Source of the DNA: Occallatibacter sp.
Lineage (GTDB): Bacteria > Acidobacteriota > Terriglobia > Terriglobales > Acidobacteriaceae
Length of the DNA stretch: 45,128 bases
Assembly (NCBI GenBank): GCA_031296305.1
Contig: JARLFZ010000022.1
Coordinates: 1 to 45,128 of the forward strand
Direction: 5' to 3'
Positions 8,001 to 16,237 of this stretch are shown in pieces. Positions within the stretch are counted from its first letter, which is position 1. Every line of letters begins with the position of its first letter. The notes beneath the pieces are model-generated. The model saw only the letters and a list, made by a program, of their open reading frames with translations, had not been told where the DNA came from and searched no databases. Both the position numbers and the translations under genes were made by a program.

Positions 8001-9849
8001 GCTGATGACTCGTCGCGTCCCACGTCAACACGGCGGCAATGTGGACTTGCGTCTGCACGGGCTTCGCGTCGTAGTCCTGCGCTGTCACTTTCACGCGCGC
8101 CGGCTTTCCGTTTTCGACCACGTAGCTGGTCGGCTCAACGCTCACGCGGAACGATCCATACGTGGCCAGCACCGTGGAGTGGCCGCTCACCTCGCGGTTC
8201 GCCGCGTCGGTTACGCGCGCCTCAATGCGATAGTCCTGGTCGCTGTGCTTGTCGTCGACCGCTGTTGGCAACGTCACCGTCAACTGGCCATTTGCGTCCA
8301 GCACACCCTGGTGTTCCTGCTGCTCGGTCTCGCCGTAGCCGTAATCGGTATCGTCTTCATCGTTGGTATCTGCGGACGCATCGCCCTCGCTGTTTTCGTC
8401 CGCTTCATCTTCATCCCACCAATAATGCTGCGAGGTGTGCACCACGTAGATCACCTTGGCTCCTGAAACCGGCTCGCCAAAGAAATACCGCGCCTCAATC
8501 GTGGCCTGAATGGTGTTGCCCTGGAGCACGCGCGGCGTCGCGGGTTTCACCGTTACCTGGTACTCGGGCTTCTTGTATTCCTCGACGTAAAAGCTGCCGC
8601 TGCCAGCCTGGTACTCGTAGTCTTCACCGGAAACTCCCTTGCCGGCGAATTCGATGTTGTAATAACCCAGCGCCGCATCCGATGCAAGATCGAAGTCCGC
8701 CGCCACCGTTCCGTGCGCTGAAACCGGTAGTTCCTTGTTAAACACCACCTTGTTATCCGGCCCCGACACTCGCAACGTGAGCGTGTGTTCATCGGGTAGC
8801 ACAAGATTGTCGTTCACTTCCTTGCGCACGATCGCCTTGATGTGCACGGTGTGGCCGGGCCGGTAAACCGGACGGTCCGTATAGATGTATTCGCGCTCCT
8901 GCTGCTGATTCTGCGCGCCGAATCCGTAGCCGAACGGCGTTACTATCGCGGCATCGGCGCCATGGTGCGCCAGGATCCAGATATTCTCCGGCTCCGCGCC
9001 TTGCGCGCCGCCGCGCACCGTATAGGTGAGCGATGACAGGCCGTCGCTGCCGGTTTTGCCCGACGATTGAAGCTTTCCGTCGCCCCACAACACCACGTCT
9101 GCCTGGTCGACGGGCGCGCCGGTCTTGCGGTCGGCCACGTAAAGGAAGGCTTTTCCGTCCACTGTGCGCTCGACAATGGCGATGCGGGTGACAATCGCGA
9201 CGGTGTAGGCCTTGTACGTTCCATCCGTGGCCTCGATCAGGTACACACCCGCGTCGAGTCCTCCGCCGTTCCCATTATCGATAGGCAACTGCTGCGTCTC
9301 GCTCACCAGCGCCGGCGGCACCACCAACTTCCACCGCGCCACCAGTTGGCTCTCGTTCAGCAGGGGAATCCGCGCAAACTGCGTTGCCCCCACCACCTGG
9401 CTACGTTTGCCAAGGCTGGCCTGCCGCTCGCGAAAATTGTCTCGCGCCTCGTCATTAAATTGCCCGCGGAAAAAGCTCCGGATCAGCCACCAGAGATGCG
9501 CTTTGAAATCGTGGATTCGCTCCAGCCACGTGCGCTGGTCGATCTGCTCGGTCGGCGAGTAGGGCTTTACGCCAAAGCTGTGGGGATCATTGAGCCCGGA
9601 GAAGAATTTCTCCGCATCGCGCACCTTGTACACGCGAAACTCCAGTTCCGGCACGTTGCGCGCGAGAAGCTGGATCTTGACGCTCTCGCCGGGCGCAAAG
9701 GTGCGCGTGGTGGAGAGCGAAAACGAACGCGGCGCATCGCCGGAGGCGGCATGTGCAACGGCGGCAGCCGCGAGCAACACAAGCAGAGCGGCACAAAGCG
9801 TCGCTTTCGCGAAGGGGGATTTCCGGTCGAGCAAATTCCGGTAGTTCAT
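5092..9849 (-). CDS. Bacterial alpha-2-macroglobulin family protein with thioester
   Basis: 1585 residues from the ATG at 9849, which overlaps the upstream stop as ATGA. An in-frame start 23 codons earlier would intrude into that gene. The signal peptide (about 1-40) ends AVAHAAS. There is no lipobox, so a soluble periplasmic form is likely. MG-type beta-domains occupy the first two thirds, including YTDRPVYRPGHTVHIKA and FPDTAYWNADVRTGADGH. The thioester motif is intact: WGC1108-T-E-Q1111, in an alpha-helical thioester domain with WGWWPDDQSM downstream. Family members act as protease-trapping or envelope-protecting giants. An unusual acidic stretch (about 477-513) interrupts an MG domain. 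E. coli has a thioester type next to pbpC (YfhM) and a thioester-less type next to DUF1175 (YfaS). This one combines thioester and DUF1175 neighbour. Confidence 0.93.
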   Translation of the reverse strand: MNYRNLLDRKSPFAKATLCAALLVLLAAAAVAHAASGDAPRSFSLSTTRTFAPGESVKIQLLARNVPELEFRVYKVRDAEKFFSGLNDPHSFGVKPYSPTEQIDQRTWLERIHDFKAHLWWLIRSFFRGQFNDEARDNFRERQASLGKRSQVVGATQFARIPLLNESQLVARWKLVVPPALVSETQQLPIDNGNGGGLDAGVYLIEATDGTYKAYTVAIVTRIAIVERTVDGKAFLYVADRKTGAPVDQADVVLWGDGKLQSSGKTGSDGLSSLTYTVRGGAQGAEPENIWILAHHGADAAIVTPFGYGFGAQNQQQEREYIYTDRPVYRPGHTVHIKAIVRKEVNDNLVLPDEHTLTLRVSGPDNKVVFNKELPVSAHGTVAADFDLASDAALGYYNIEFAGKGVSGEDYEYQAGSGSFYVEEYKKPEYQVTVKPATPRVLQGNTIQATIEARYFFGEPVSGAKVIYVVHTSQHYWWDEDEADENSEGDASADTNDEDDTDYGYGETEQQEHQGVLDANGQLTVTLPTAVDDKHSDQDYRIEARVTDAANREVSGHSTVLATYGSFRVSVEPTSYVVENGKPARVKVTAQDYDAKPVQTQVHIAAVLTWDATSHQRSKTPVASKDATTGADGTVLVDLPLGGSGDFQVTASAETPEKRTVQGQTWVWIWNGAGAYYQENAQAQIVADKKTYQVGDVAHLLLVTGLDESWAVVTAEGDSVQSQRVLHATGTSLAFDVPITQQAQPNLVVSAIIVHNDQIVTAQKSLKVPLTERTLTITATPAKTLYEPGDKASFDVKAVDAAGKPVQADLSFGVVDEALYSVRPDTTGDIVASFYPKREVYLEPQTSFEFYFEGEAGTKSPTLAGLAGLYHPRMAQVKPGSDLVVPKVRKAFPDTAYWNADVRTGADGHAQVQFNFPDALTTWRTTIRAMTDDGKAGGAVTRVLVRKNLIVRLAAPRFFRQGDETVMRVIAHNYLATSKDVTFALDVSGVDVISGQTQKVTIPAKGESYVDWRVKAQKTGNATFTAKALTNEESDALEMTLPVLPFGVKQRAAGAGVVFSGAGQNQWAYNYPAGTDVNSRGLTITIAPSVAGTVFDALDYLTSYPWGCTEQTMSSFLPDLIVAQAVDKLHLKSPIDRKTLDDEVQAGLERLYSFQHDDGGWGWWPDDQSMVFMTAYVVSGLGQAKAAGYTVDDQRMGKAQAWLTSMLNAHPDMIPDLRAYAVYALATTSGAPKDALDKAWSSRDKLSDEGLALTGLALAAANDSRAKQAADLLEKKAHATDVDAYWVGTYDGLLDFWDDTSPETTAFALKLLLVEDRSSGLMPKAARWLAEHRDGDYWYSTKQTSMVIQGLTDYLALSGELANTSDVEVLVNGASVGKRHFGAGDAFAAPWQIKVPAAQSGNGGQVTIRKSGNGITYWSTENSWWSADRRSFQQGQLSLNITRDYYLLQKRQDKPTDPITYDLVPLNGPVHVGDMIAVRLALGGSNWKYLLAEDPIPAGAEFLPESGLYTINHKPDWWADFFTRKEFHDDRAAFFNSDFSVRREYVYLLKVDNPGKFQISPADAGPMYQPNIETTTDPATLEVQP

Positions 9850-10850
9850 GAGGTGCCTCGCAGAATGTTCCAGCGGTATACGCCGAGAAAGTTGGGATTG
9901 CCGGGCGTAGGCCGCCATTGCGGCTGGGGATGGTCAAGAAGCTCTGAAAGCAGAACGCGGCGGATTTCACCAGGTCGGCCGTGATCGGGTCCAGTGTCGT
10001 AGACCACTTCGGCCGCGGCGCCGCTGCGGGTCACAATCATCGAGTGCCACGGCGACGACTGGCCAAACTGCCGGTAGAAAAGCAGGTCGCCGGGCTGGGC
10101 CACGCGCACATCGCGGCCAACGAAGTGCGCATTGCGCTCGACGAGCGTTTTGGCGTCGGCGAACTGCGCAAATGCGCCGTCGACCAAATCTTCGGCCGAG
10201 AATGCGCCCGGCGTCACGCGGAAGAGCGCCGTACCCAGCGGCGAGTGCGGATAGCTCCACGCGCGAATTTCACCGGGCGGCGCCGCAACCTCAATGCCGC
10301 TGGTTTGAAACCAGATTTCGTCGTGGCGCTTGAGCGCCTCGCGATAGCTATAACGCAGCAGGCTGGCGCAATCGGTAATCTCCGCGGGCATCTGCGTCGG
10401 CGACCTCTCTGCCTGGTACTCGGCAATCAGCGTGAACCAGCGGCGAAATGCCGCCTGGTCGGCCGGATCGGTCAAGCGCACAAAATCGGGAGTTCCGTCG
10501 CCGTAGCGATCACTCCGGTTGTATGCCGCCGGCCGCATCGGGCGTTGAGCCGCCTGCGCGTGCACCGGAAGCATCCGATGCAGCAACCGCCGCCCGACCG
10601 TGCCGGCTCGGCATGCGAAACCCATAATCAGCAGGAGAGCAGCTATCGCCGCAAACGCAATCAGCCCTCTTCGGCGGTTGCTTGCCGACGGACCGCCATT
10701 GGAAGCTCTGTCGCGAACAATCACATGAATGCGAAGCCGCACCAATCGTACGGCATTTCGTCGGCTGGGACGCAAAATTTCTTCCGCAAGCGCGTTCGCC
10801 GCCGCTCTCGGCGCTGGGGGAGCCCACTTGCACTGCCGCTCAGCCGCCAT
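9846..10850 (-). CDS. DUF1175 family protein (YfaT-like), putative Cys/His hydrolase fold
   Basis: 334 residues. The ATG at 10850 has a GGAGGG six bases upstream, which supports this start. The N-terminus is basic, with a membrane helix at about 63-80 (GLIAFAAIAALLLIMGFAC), so the body is periplasmic. The C-terminal two thirds match the DUF1175/YfaT type known beside alpha-2-macroglobulins in E. coli. I see an NlpC/P60-like arrangement: D160-C161-ASLLRYSYREA, then GDLLFYRQFGQSSPWH269SMIV, with FLGVYRWN near the end. A papain-like amidase or transglutaminase fold is therefore plausible but unproven. First gene of the three-gene operon, with ATGA overlap to the macroglobulin. Divergent from the regulator at 11056. 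Confidence 0.85.
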   Translation of the reverse strand: MAAERQCKWAPPAPRAAANALAEEILRPSRRNAVRLVRLRIHVIVRDRASNGGPSASNRRRGLIAFAAIAALLLIMGFACRAGTVGRRLLHRMLPVHAQAAQRPMRPAAYNRSDRYGDGTPDFVRLTDPADQAAFRRWFTLIAEYQAERSPTQMPAEITDCASLLRYSYREALKRHDEIWFQTSGIEVAAPPGEIRAWSYPHSPLGTALFRVTPGAFSAEDLVDGAFAQFADAKTLVERNAHFVGRDVRVAQPGDLLFYRQFGQSSPWHSMIVTRSGAAAEVVYDTGPDHGRPGEIRRVLLSELLDHPQPQWRPTPGNPNFLGVYRWNILRGTS

Positions 10851-10957
10851 CGCACCCTCCCCCGCCGAAATGCCTGCGCCAGGAAGAAATGCAATCCGCG
10901 CGCCAAGCGGCGTCGATTGAAAGCAAACGAATTGCCGGTCAGTGGGCCGCCCACATC

Positions 10958-10994
10958 CGTGTCAGGGTGTACACAGTGTGTGCGGACTGACACG
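10958..10994. promoter_or_regulatory. Inverted repeat in divergent promoter region
   Basis: Perfect 8-bp arms CGTGTCAG (10958-10965) and CTGACACG (10987-10994) flank 21 bp that contain the palindrome GTGTACAC (10967-10974). The element lies between the divergent starts at 10850 and 11056, where an operator for either promoter would be expected. The binding protein is unknown. Confidence 0.4.
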
Positions 10995-11055
10995 CGCCTT
11001 GAGAACCGCCGAACCACGCTGCACGCGTGCTAAAATCGCTGTCACTGGAAAGAGC

Positions 11056-12354
11056 ATGATCGACGCCGAAGTCGAGTACGGAGCAACGCCCGACCTGACC
11101 GCGAGCATGATTCGTGCGCAGCTCGACCTGGTTGTACGCGACGACGTGTTTCGTTCCAGCAAACGCTCCGTGGCTTTCCTCAAATATGTGGTAGAGCAAA
11201 CGCTGAACGGATCGGCCGATCAGATCAAGGAACGCACCATCGGTGTCGAGGTGTTCGAAAGGGACCCCAATTACGACACCAACGTCGATCACATCGTGCG
11301 CACCGCGGCCACGGAACTTCGCAAACGGCTCGCCACCTATTATGTGGACGAAAAGCACCGCTCCGAACTGCGCATCGAGCTGGTGCCTGGCTCCTATGTT
11401 CCCAGATTCGCGCATCCGGGTCAGGGCCGCCACACTCTCATCGACCCCGAAGCGGAAGCGGCCGAAGCTGGGTTTGAAACCCACAGCGCTCATATCCAGT
11501 TTGGACCGGTCCCCCTGGCTGGAAACACGGCTCCAGCCAATGAGACTCCCCACTGGTGGCGCCGATCCTGGGGCCTGCTGTTGATTGCTGCCTTCGCACT
11601 TGCCGTCGCCCTGGGATATAGCTGGCTGCACAAAGCCAATCCGGAAGACCTGTTCTGGCGGCCGGTCGTCGACACACCGGGCCCGGTTCTTGTGGCCGTC
11701 GGAGATCACCCGAACGGCCCTCCCACAGTGCCCGCCGCCGACGGCGCCAGCAGCACGGCCACCCCGGTTCCCAGCTCGGATTCGTCGCAGACGGTGCCTT
11801 TTGCCGATACCGTCACCATCGCCCGCGTTGTAGGCGCGCTCGAAGCCCGGAACAAGCAGGTCCTCATTCGCAGGGGCAGCTCCAGCTCCTTCTCCGATCT
11901 CCGCGAAGGCGCCGTGGTGCTTATTGGCGCCTTCAATAATGAATGGAGTCTGCGTCTTACCCGCCAGCTCCGTTACAGCCTGGCCATGGACGCCGACCGG
12001 CACATTATCTATATTCGGGACGCGAAAAGCCCCGCTTCGCGCAACTGGAGCTGGGCCACCAATCAGCCTCCAGAACCGGTCACGGGCGCCAACAGCCCCA
12101 AATTGCAGGACTTCGCCCTGATCTCCCGCATCCGCGATTCGGAGACCGGCCATGTGGTGGTCGTCATTGGTGGCCTTTATACCTATGGCACTGAATCCGC
12201 CGGGGAGTTCCTCACCAACCCCGATCTCCTCCAGGCCATCGCCACCCAGGCGCGGGCCGGCGGAGGTAGCGAAAATCTGCAGATCGTGCTGGGAACCACG
12301 GTGACCGACGGGACTCCGGGTCCGCCCAGGGTGCTGGCGGTTTCGGCGGAATAG
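11056..12354 (+). CDS. Membrane-anchored regulator with winged-helix-type N-terminal domain
   Basis: 432 residues from the ATG at 11056 (MIDAEVEYGAT), preceded by GGAAAGAG. Upstream in-frame codons exist but run through the likely promoter. Residues about 20-115 hold a domain common in acidobacteria, recognisable by QIKERTIGVEVFERDPNYDT and VDHIVRTAATELRKRL. It resembles the DNA-binding winged-helix unit fused to many membrane sensors there. A single membrane helix (about 171-192, GLLLIAAFALAVALGYSWL) separates it from a C-terminal domain of about 240 residues (begins NPEDLFWRPVVDTPGPVLVA) that would face the periplasm. A one-component sensor regulator is the natural reading. The TonB receptor 236 bp downstream is a candidate target. 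Ligand unknown. Confidence 0.75.
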   Translation: MIDAEVEYGATPDLTASMIRAQLDLVVRDDVFRSSKRSVAFLKYVVEQTLNGSADQIKERTIGVEVFERDPNYDTNVDHIVRTAATELRKRLATYYVDEKHRSELRIELVPGSYVPRFAHPGQGRHTLIDPEAEAAEAGFETHSAHIQFGPVPLAGNTAPANETPHWWRRSWGLLLIAAFALAVALGYSWLHKANPEDLFWRPVVDTPGPVLVAVGDHPNGPPTVPAADGASSTATPVPSSDSSQTVPFADTVTIARVVGALEARNKQVLIRRGSSSSFSDLREGAVVLIGAFNNEWSLRLTRQLRYSLAMDADRHIIYIRDAKSPASRNWSWATNQPPEPVTGANSPKLQDFALISRIRDSETGHVVVVIGGLYTYGTESAGEFLTNPDLLQAIATQARAGGGSENLQIVLGTTVTDGTPGPPRVLAVSAE

Positions 12355-12415
12355 CCTTCATCGGGGCGAGGCCGTCCGTGAGATCGGCTCTCCATAACCA
12401 ACTTAAAATAAGCAA

Positions 12416-12449
12416 GATACCATAATTCCTGACGGTCAGGGACGGTATC
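12416..12449. promoter_or_regulatory. Nested inverted repeat upstream of TonB-dependent receptor
   Basis: Outer arms GATACC (12416-12421) and GGTATC (12444-12449) enclose an inner near-perfect palindrome CCTGACGGTCAGG (12428-12440). The sequence around it is the most AT-rich part of the 236-bp gap before the receptor gene. It could be an operator or a transcript hairpin. It is not positioned or T-tailed like a terminator. Confidence 0.45.
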
Positions 12450-12590
12450 TGTCTATGCAAAGGTTAACTCGATTTACTAGAAACGCGAGGATCCACAAAC
12501 CGGCTCGACCGTACGCGTCTGTTCTGGCGCGGCAACTCCGTTCCGGCCGGGCTCAGGATCGAGAAGATCGACAAAGTTCAGGAGGCAACC

Positions 12591-15500
12591 ATGAGAGCTC
12601 TTGTCAGACTGTTGGGCAGTTTTGCAGTTCTATGCGCGGTGTGCATCTGTGCGCCGGGCGGGCTGCGTGCGCAGGGCTTAGGAAGCATCAATGGCACGGT
12701 GACTGATTCGAGCGGCGCGGTAGTCGCCGGAGCTGAAGTCACGGCCACCCAGGCTGCTACGGGAATTTCGACTCAAACCACAACCGGCAGCGAAGGCACA
12801 TTCGTTTTTCCCATTCTGTCGCCTGCTGTGTACAACATCAGCGCTACTCGATCGGGATTTCAAAAGTACACACAGACCGGCGTAGAACTTCGCGCTGACG
12901 CCGCGGTCACGGTGAACATCTCCCTCAAAACCGGCAACGCAACCGAGACGGTGACGGTGACCGCCGAAAGCGCCCAGATCGACGTGACGACGGGCACTTT
13001 GTCGCAGGTCATCGGCACCTCGCAAGTGAGCGATCTGCCGTTGAATGGCCGTAATGCTTCCGCCCTGACGGAAGAGGTCGCAGGCGTCACCTTCGCACCA
13101 GGGGGACAGGCGGATCAAGGCAACACCAAGACCTTCCCGGCAGCCGTTACCATTTCGGCCAATGGCACGTTTGTGGGCCAGACCAACTACATGCTCGACG
13201 GCGGCAACAACGTAGACGAGTACACCAACGTCAATGAGCCGTTCCCCATGCCCGATGCGCTGCAGGAATTCAGCGTAGAGACCAACAACTACAGCGCGCA
13301 ATACGGCCAGAACGCCGGCGCCGTGGTCAATATCATCACCAAGAGCGGCGCCAAGCAATATCACGGCGACGTGTTTGAGTTTGTCCGGAACCGGGCCTTC
13401 AACGCCGCCAACCCCTTCACCTGGAAGCCCGCAATAAGCACCTTGGTCGTCGATCCGCTCCATCGCAACCAGTTTGGCGGCACGGTGGGCGGACCCCTCG
13501 ATATTCCCCACTTTCTCCGCAGCGACAAGTCGTTCGGCTTCTTCGGTTACCAGCGGACGATCAATCATGCGGCCTCCACTGCCGGATCCTCCACCATCCT
13601 TCTGCCGACCATCGCCCAGGCGGGCGCGAACTCGTCGGGCGCAGCGCCCGGAACCAACAACCTCGTTTTCGCCTCGTGCGTCATTGATCCGTTTGATCCC
13701 AACGGAACCACGTATATGGTTGCCGATGCATCTTGTCCGCAACTACCACCAGGCGGAACTGCGGTTTACGCCAGTTCGCACACCTGGAAGCCGTCTGCCA
13801 TGAGCCCCGTGTCGCAAAAATTCTTCAGTTACGTCCCCGCGTTGTCCTCCACCGGCGCCGTTGCTCCCTTCGCACTTCCGAACAACTTCACGATGGCGGA
13901 GATCACGGCGCGTGCAGACCAGGAACTGACCCCGAGAGACAAAATATTTGAGCGCTACTTCTCCGACGCGTTCATCCTGCAAGGCTTGGAAAACACCGCG
14001 AACATTCTCACTCTTGCCAACGGGGCTTCGAACCACTATTACAATGCGCTGATCTCCGAAACGCACACCTTCACCGCGCACATCGTCAATAACCTCATCG
14101 TCAGCGACCAAATCCAGAACGACGGCCGCGGACCGGTTGCCAGCGCTGTCAGCGTGGCTGACTTTGGCGTCACCGGTGTATATCAGCCGCCGCTTAAGCA
14201 GATCTCCCAGATTCAGGTGCCGGGCTACTTCACAGTCTCCACGCTCGGCCAGGCCACCTTCCGCAGAGGGAACTATACGCTCACCGACGATATCCATTTC
14301 CTGTGGGGCAAGCACAACATCGACGCCGGCTATCATTTCGAACTGTCGAAGGTCGACGTCGATAACCTCAACTCACTGCCCGGTCAGTTCAACTTCAGCG
14401 CCACGGGCTCTGGCGATGCCGCCGCCAGCTTCGAGTTTGGGTATCTCGCGCAAATGAACCAGGCAAACGGCCAGCTTTTCAAACCCCGCGGCAAGTTTCA
14501 GGGAGCCTACGTGCAGGATAGCTGGAAAGCGACTCCTCGCCTGACGCTGGACTACGGTGTGCGCTGGGAGCCGTTTGTGCCATGGCATGAGAGAGACGGA
14601 CGTATGGGTGGCTTCAACCCGACGCTCTGGGCATCGAACACTCACTCCGCGAAATACCCCCTTGCGCCAGCCGGAATGCAATTCTCCGGCGATAGCGGTT
14701 TCAACTCCAACGGTGCCGCGTCGGCTTATGGCCACTTTATGCCCAGGCTGGGCTTTGCCTGGGATGTCTTCGGCAATGGCAAAACCAGCGTGCGTGGCGG
14801 CACCGGCCTGTTCTTTGACAGCCGCATCAACAGCACACTTTTCAATATTTACTCAAACGGCGCGCCGTTCCTTACTTCCGTGTCGCTGAGCTCTACATTC
14901 TCGACGACCAATAAAGCCGCCGACGTCAACATGACCTTCGTCAACCCATACGGCTCCGTGGGCGTCACGAATCCATTCCCCGCCCCCGCAGTGCCTCCGC
15001 CAACCGCGCCCATCAGCGCCTCCAATAACTGGCTGACCTTCGACCCGTTCAAAGGCTTCCAGGATCCGCGCACTGTCGACTACAACCTGGCCGTGGAACA
15101 GCAGCTCAGTAGCAGCTTCTCTCTGCGTGCCGCGTATGTGGCCGAGCAAAGCCGCCACGAGTGGCAGGACCTCGAACTCAATCCCTGGACCAGCTCGACG
15201 ACTGCCATTTACGATCTGGCGGGATGTTCGACGACCAACAGTTGCTATCCGCAGGGGAACTTCATCACAGCGGCCAACACCGGCGGTAACACCAACTACA
15301 ACTCCTTGCAGATTTCGGCCGAACAGCGCATGAAATATGGCCTGACGTTGCTGTTCAACTACACCTGGTCAAAGGCGCTCGACAACATGCCTTACAACCA
15401 GGCAGCTACCTCTATCGGCGGCGGCAACTCGTTCGTTTATCCGATTACCATGGCCAATTTCAAAGCTCTGGACTACGGGCCGACGGAATTCGATCACCAA

Positions 15501-16064
15501 AATGTGGTCGCGTCTTCCTATGTGTACAAGGAGCCGAAGGTCATGAACGACGCTCCTGCCGTTCTCCGTTATCTGGTCAACGGCTATGAGACCACGGGCC
15601 TCGTCCAGCACCGCTCAGGCGACCCGCTGACGATTACCTCAAGCTCAAACAACAATTCCGGTGTGCACCAGAATCGCGATCGCGCCGTGTATAGCGGCAG
15701 CGGCGCTTACGGTGGCACGGAATGCACGGGCCAGATAAATTGCAGAAACTTCCTGAATCCGGCAGCCTTTTCCGTCAACCCCGCCGGTACATTCGGGAAC
15801 GTCAAGAAGGGTTCGTTCAGGGGCCCGGCCTACACCGATTGGGACGCCAGCATCGCGCGCGTGTTCCCATTCGGCGAGCGGACATCTCTGCAGTTCCGCG
15901 CCGAGTACTTTAACCTGTTGAACCACACCAACGCTGGCGACCCCGCCACCGGCCTGGGAGGGTCGTTTGGCAGAGTCACGAGCACCGCTCCTCAGAACGT
16001 GAGTCCCGCCAGCGTCGCAAACGATCCGCGCATCGCGCAGTTTTCGCTGAAGTTGCTTTTCTAA
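12591..16064 (+). CDS. TonB-dependent receptor, Oar-like, with carboxypeptidase-regulatory-like domain
   Basis: 1157 residues, with AGGAGG seven bases before the ATG. The signal peptide at 1-28 ends GGLRAQG. Residues about 30-115 are a CarboxypepD_reg-like beta-sandwich (GSINGTVTDSSGAVVAGAEV), then comes a plug (about 125-240, with SDLPLNGRNASALTEEVAGV and the ANGTFVGQTNYMLDGGNNVD segment). The rest is a large beta-barrel that ends in the outer-membrane terminal Phe (FSLKLLF). This architecture is massively expanded in acidobacteria, and members are thought to import oligosaccharides or other large nutrients using TonB energy. The GH43 gene directly downstream points to a glycan substrate. 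A strong hairpin follows the stop. Confidence 0.93.
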   Translation: MRALVRLLGSFAVLCAVCICAPGGLRAQGLGSINGTVTDSSGAVVAGAEVTATQAATGISTQTTTGSEGTFVFPILSPAVYNISATRSGFQKYTQTGVELRADAAVTVNISLKTGNATETVTVTAESAQIDVTTGTLSQVIGTSQVSDLPLNGRNASALTEEVAGVTFAPGGQADQGNTKTFPAAVTISANGTFVGQTNYMLDGGNNVDEYTNVNEPFPMPDALQEFSVETNNYSAQYGQNAGAVVNIITKSGAKQYHGDVFEFVRNRAFNAANPFTWKPAISTLVVDPLHRNQFGGTVGGPLDIPHFLRSDKSFGFFGYQRTINHAASTAGSSTILLPTIAQAGANSSGAAPGTNNLVFASCVIDPFDPNGTTYMVADASCPQLPPGGTAVYASSHTWKPSAMSPVSQKFFSYVPALSSTGAVAPFALPNNFTMAEITARADQELTPRDKIFERYFSDAFILQGLENTANILTLANGASNHYYNALISETHTFTAHIVNNLIVSDQIQNDGRGPVASAVSVADFGVTGVYQPPLKQISQIQVPGYFTVSTLGQATFRRGNYTLTDDIHFLWGKHNIDAGYHFELSKVDVDNLNSLPGQFNFSATGSGDAAASFEFGYLAQMNQANGQLFKPRGKFQGAYVQDSWKATPRLTLDYGVRWEPFVPWHERDGRMGGFNPTLWASNTHSAKYPLAPAGMQFSGDSGFNSNGAASAYGHFMPRLGFAWDVFGNGKTSVRGGTGLFFDSRINSTLFNIYSNGAPFLTSVSLSSTFSTTNKAADVNMTFVNPYGSVGVTNPFPAPAVPPPTAPISASNNWLTFDPFKGFQDPRTVDYNLAVEQQLSSSFSLRAAYVAEQSRHEWQDLELNPWTSSTTAIYDLAGCSTTNSCYPQGNFITAANTGGNTNYNSLQISAEQRMKYGLTLLFNYTWSKALDNMPYNQAATSIGGGNSFVYPITMANFKALDYGPTEFDHQNVVASSYVYKEPKVMNDAPAVLRYLVNGYETTGLVQHRSGDPLTITSSSNNNSGVHQNRDRAVYSGSGAYGGTECTGQINCRNFLNPAAFSVNPAGTFGNVKKGSFRGPAYTDWDASIARVFPFGERTSLQFRAEYFNLLNHTNAGDPATGLGGSFGRVTSTAPQNVSPASVANDPRIAQFSLKLLF

Positions 16065-16070
16065 CTCACA

Positions 16071-16099
16071 GGGGAGTGCGGCGCTCAGCCGCACTCCCC
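16071..16099 (+). terminator. Strong hairpin after the TonB-dependent receptor
   Basis: A perfect 11-bp stem (GGGGAGTGCGG at 16071-16081 pairing with CCGCACTCCCC at 16089-16099) closes a 7-base loop, 7 bases after the receptor stop. There is only a short TT downstream, so it may act as a terminator or as an mRNA-stabilising hairpin that lowers expression of the GH43 gene relative to the receptor. Confidence 0.6.
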
Positions 16100-16237
16100 G
16101 TTACATTGCACGCTCCGACTTCGGTATCCGGAGCGCTCGTTGCAGTAGTTTGTCACTGGTCGAGTGCCGAATCGGGCGGCCATGAGAGGCCGCTTTTATC
16201 TCTGAAATGCAACCGAGCAGAACGTAAAGGCCACTCG

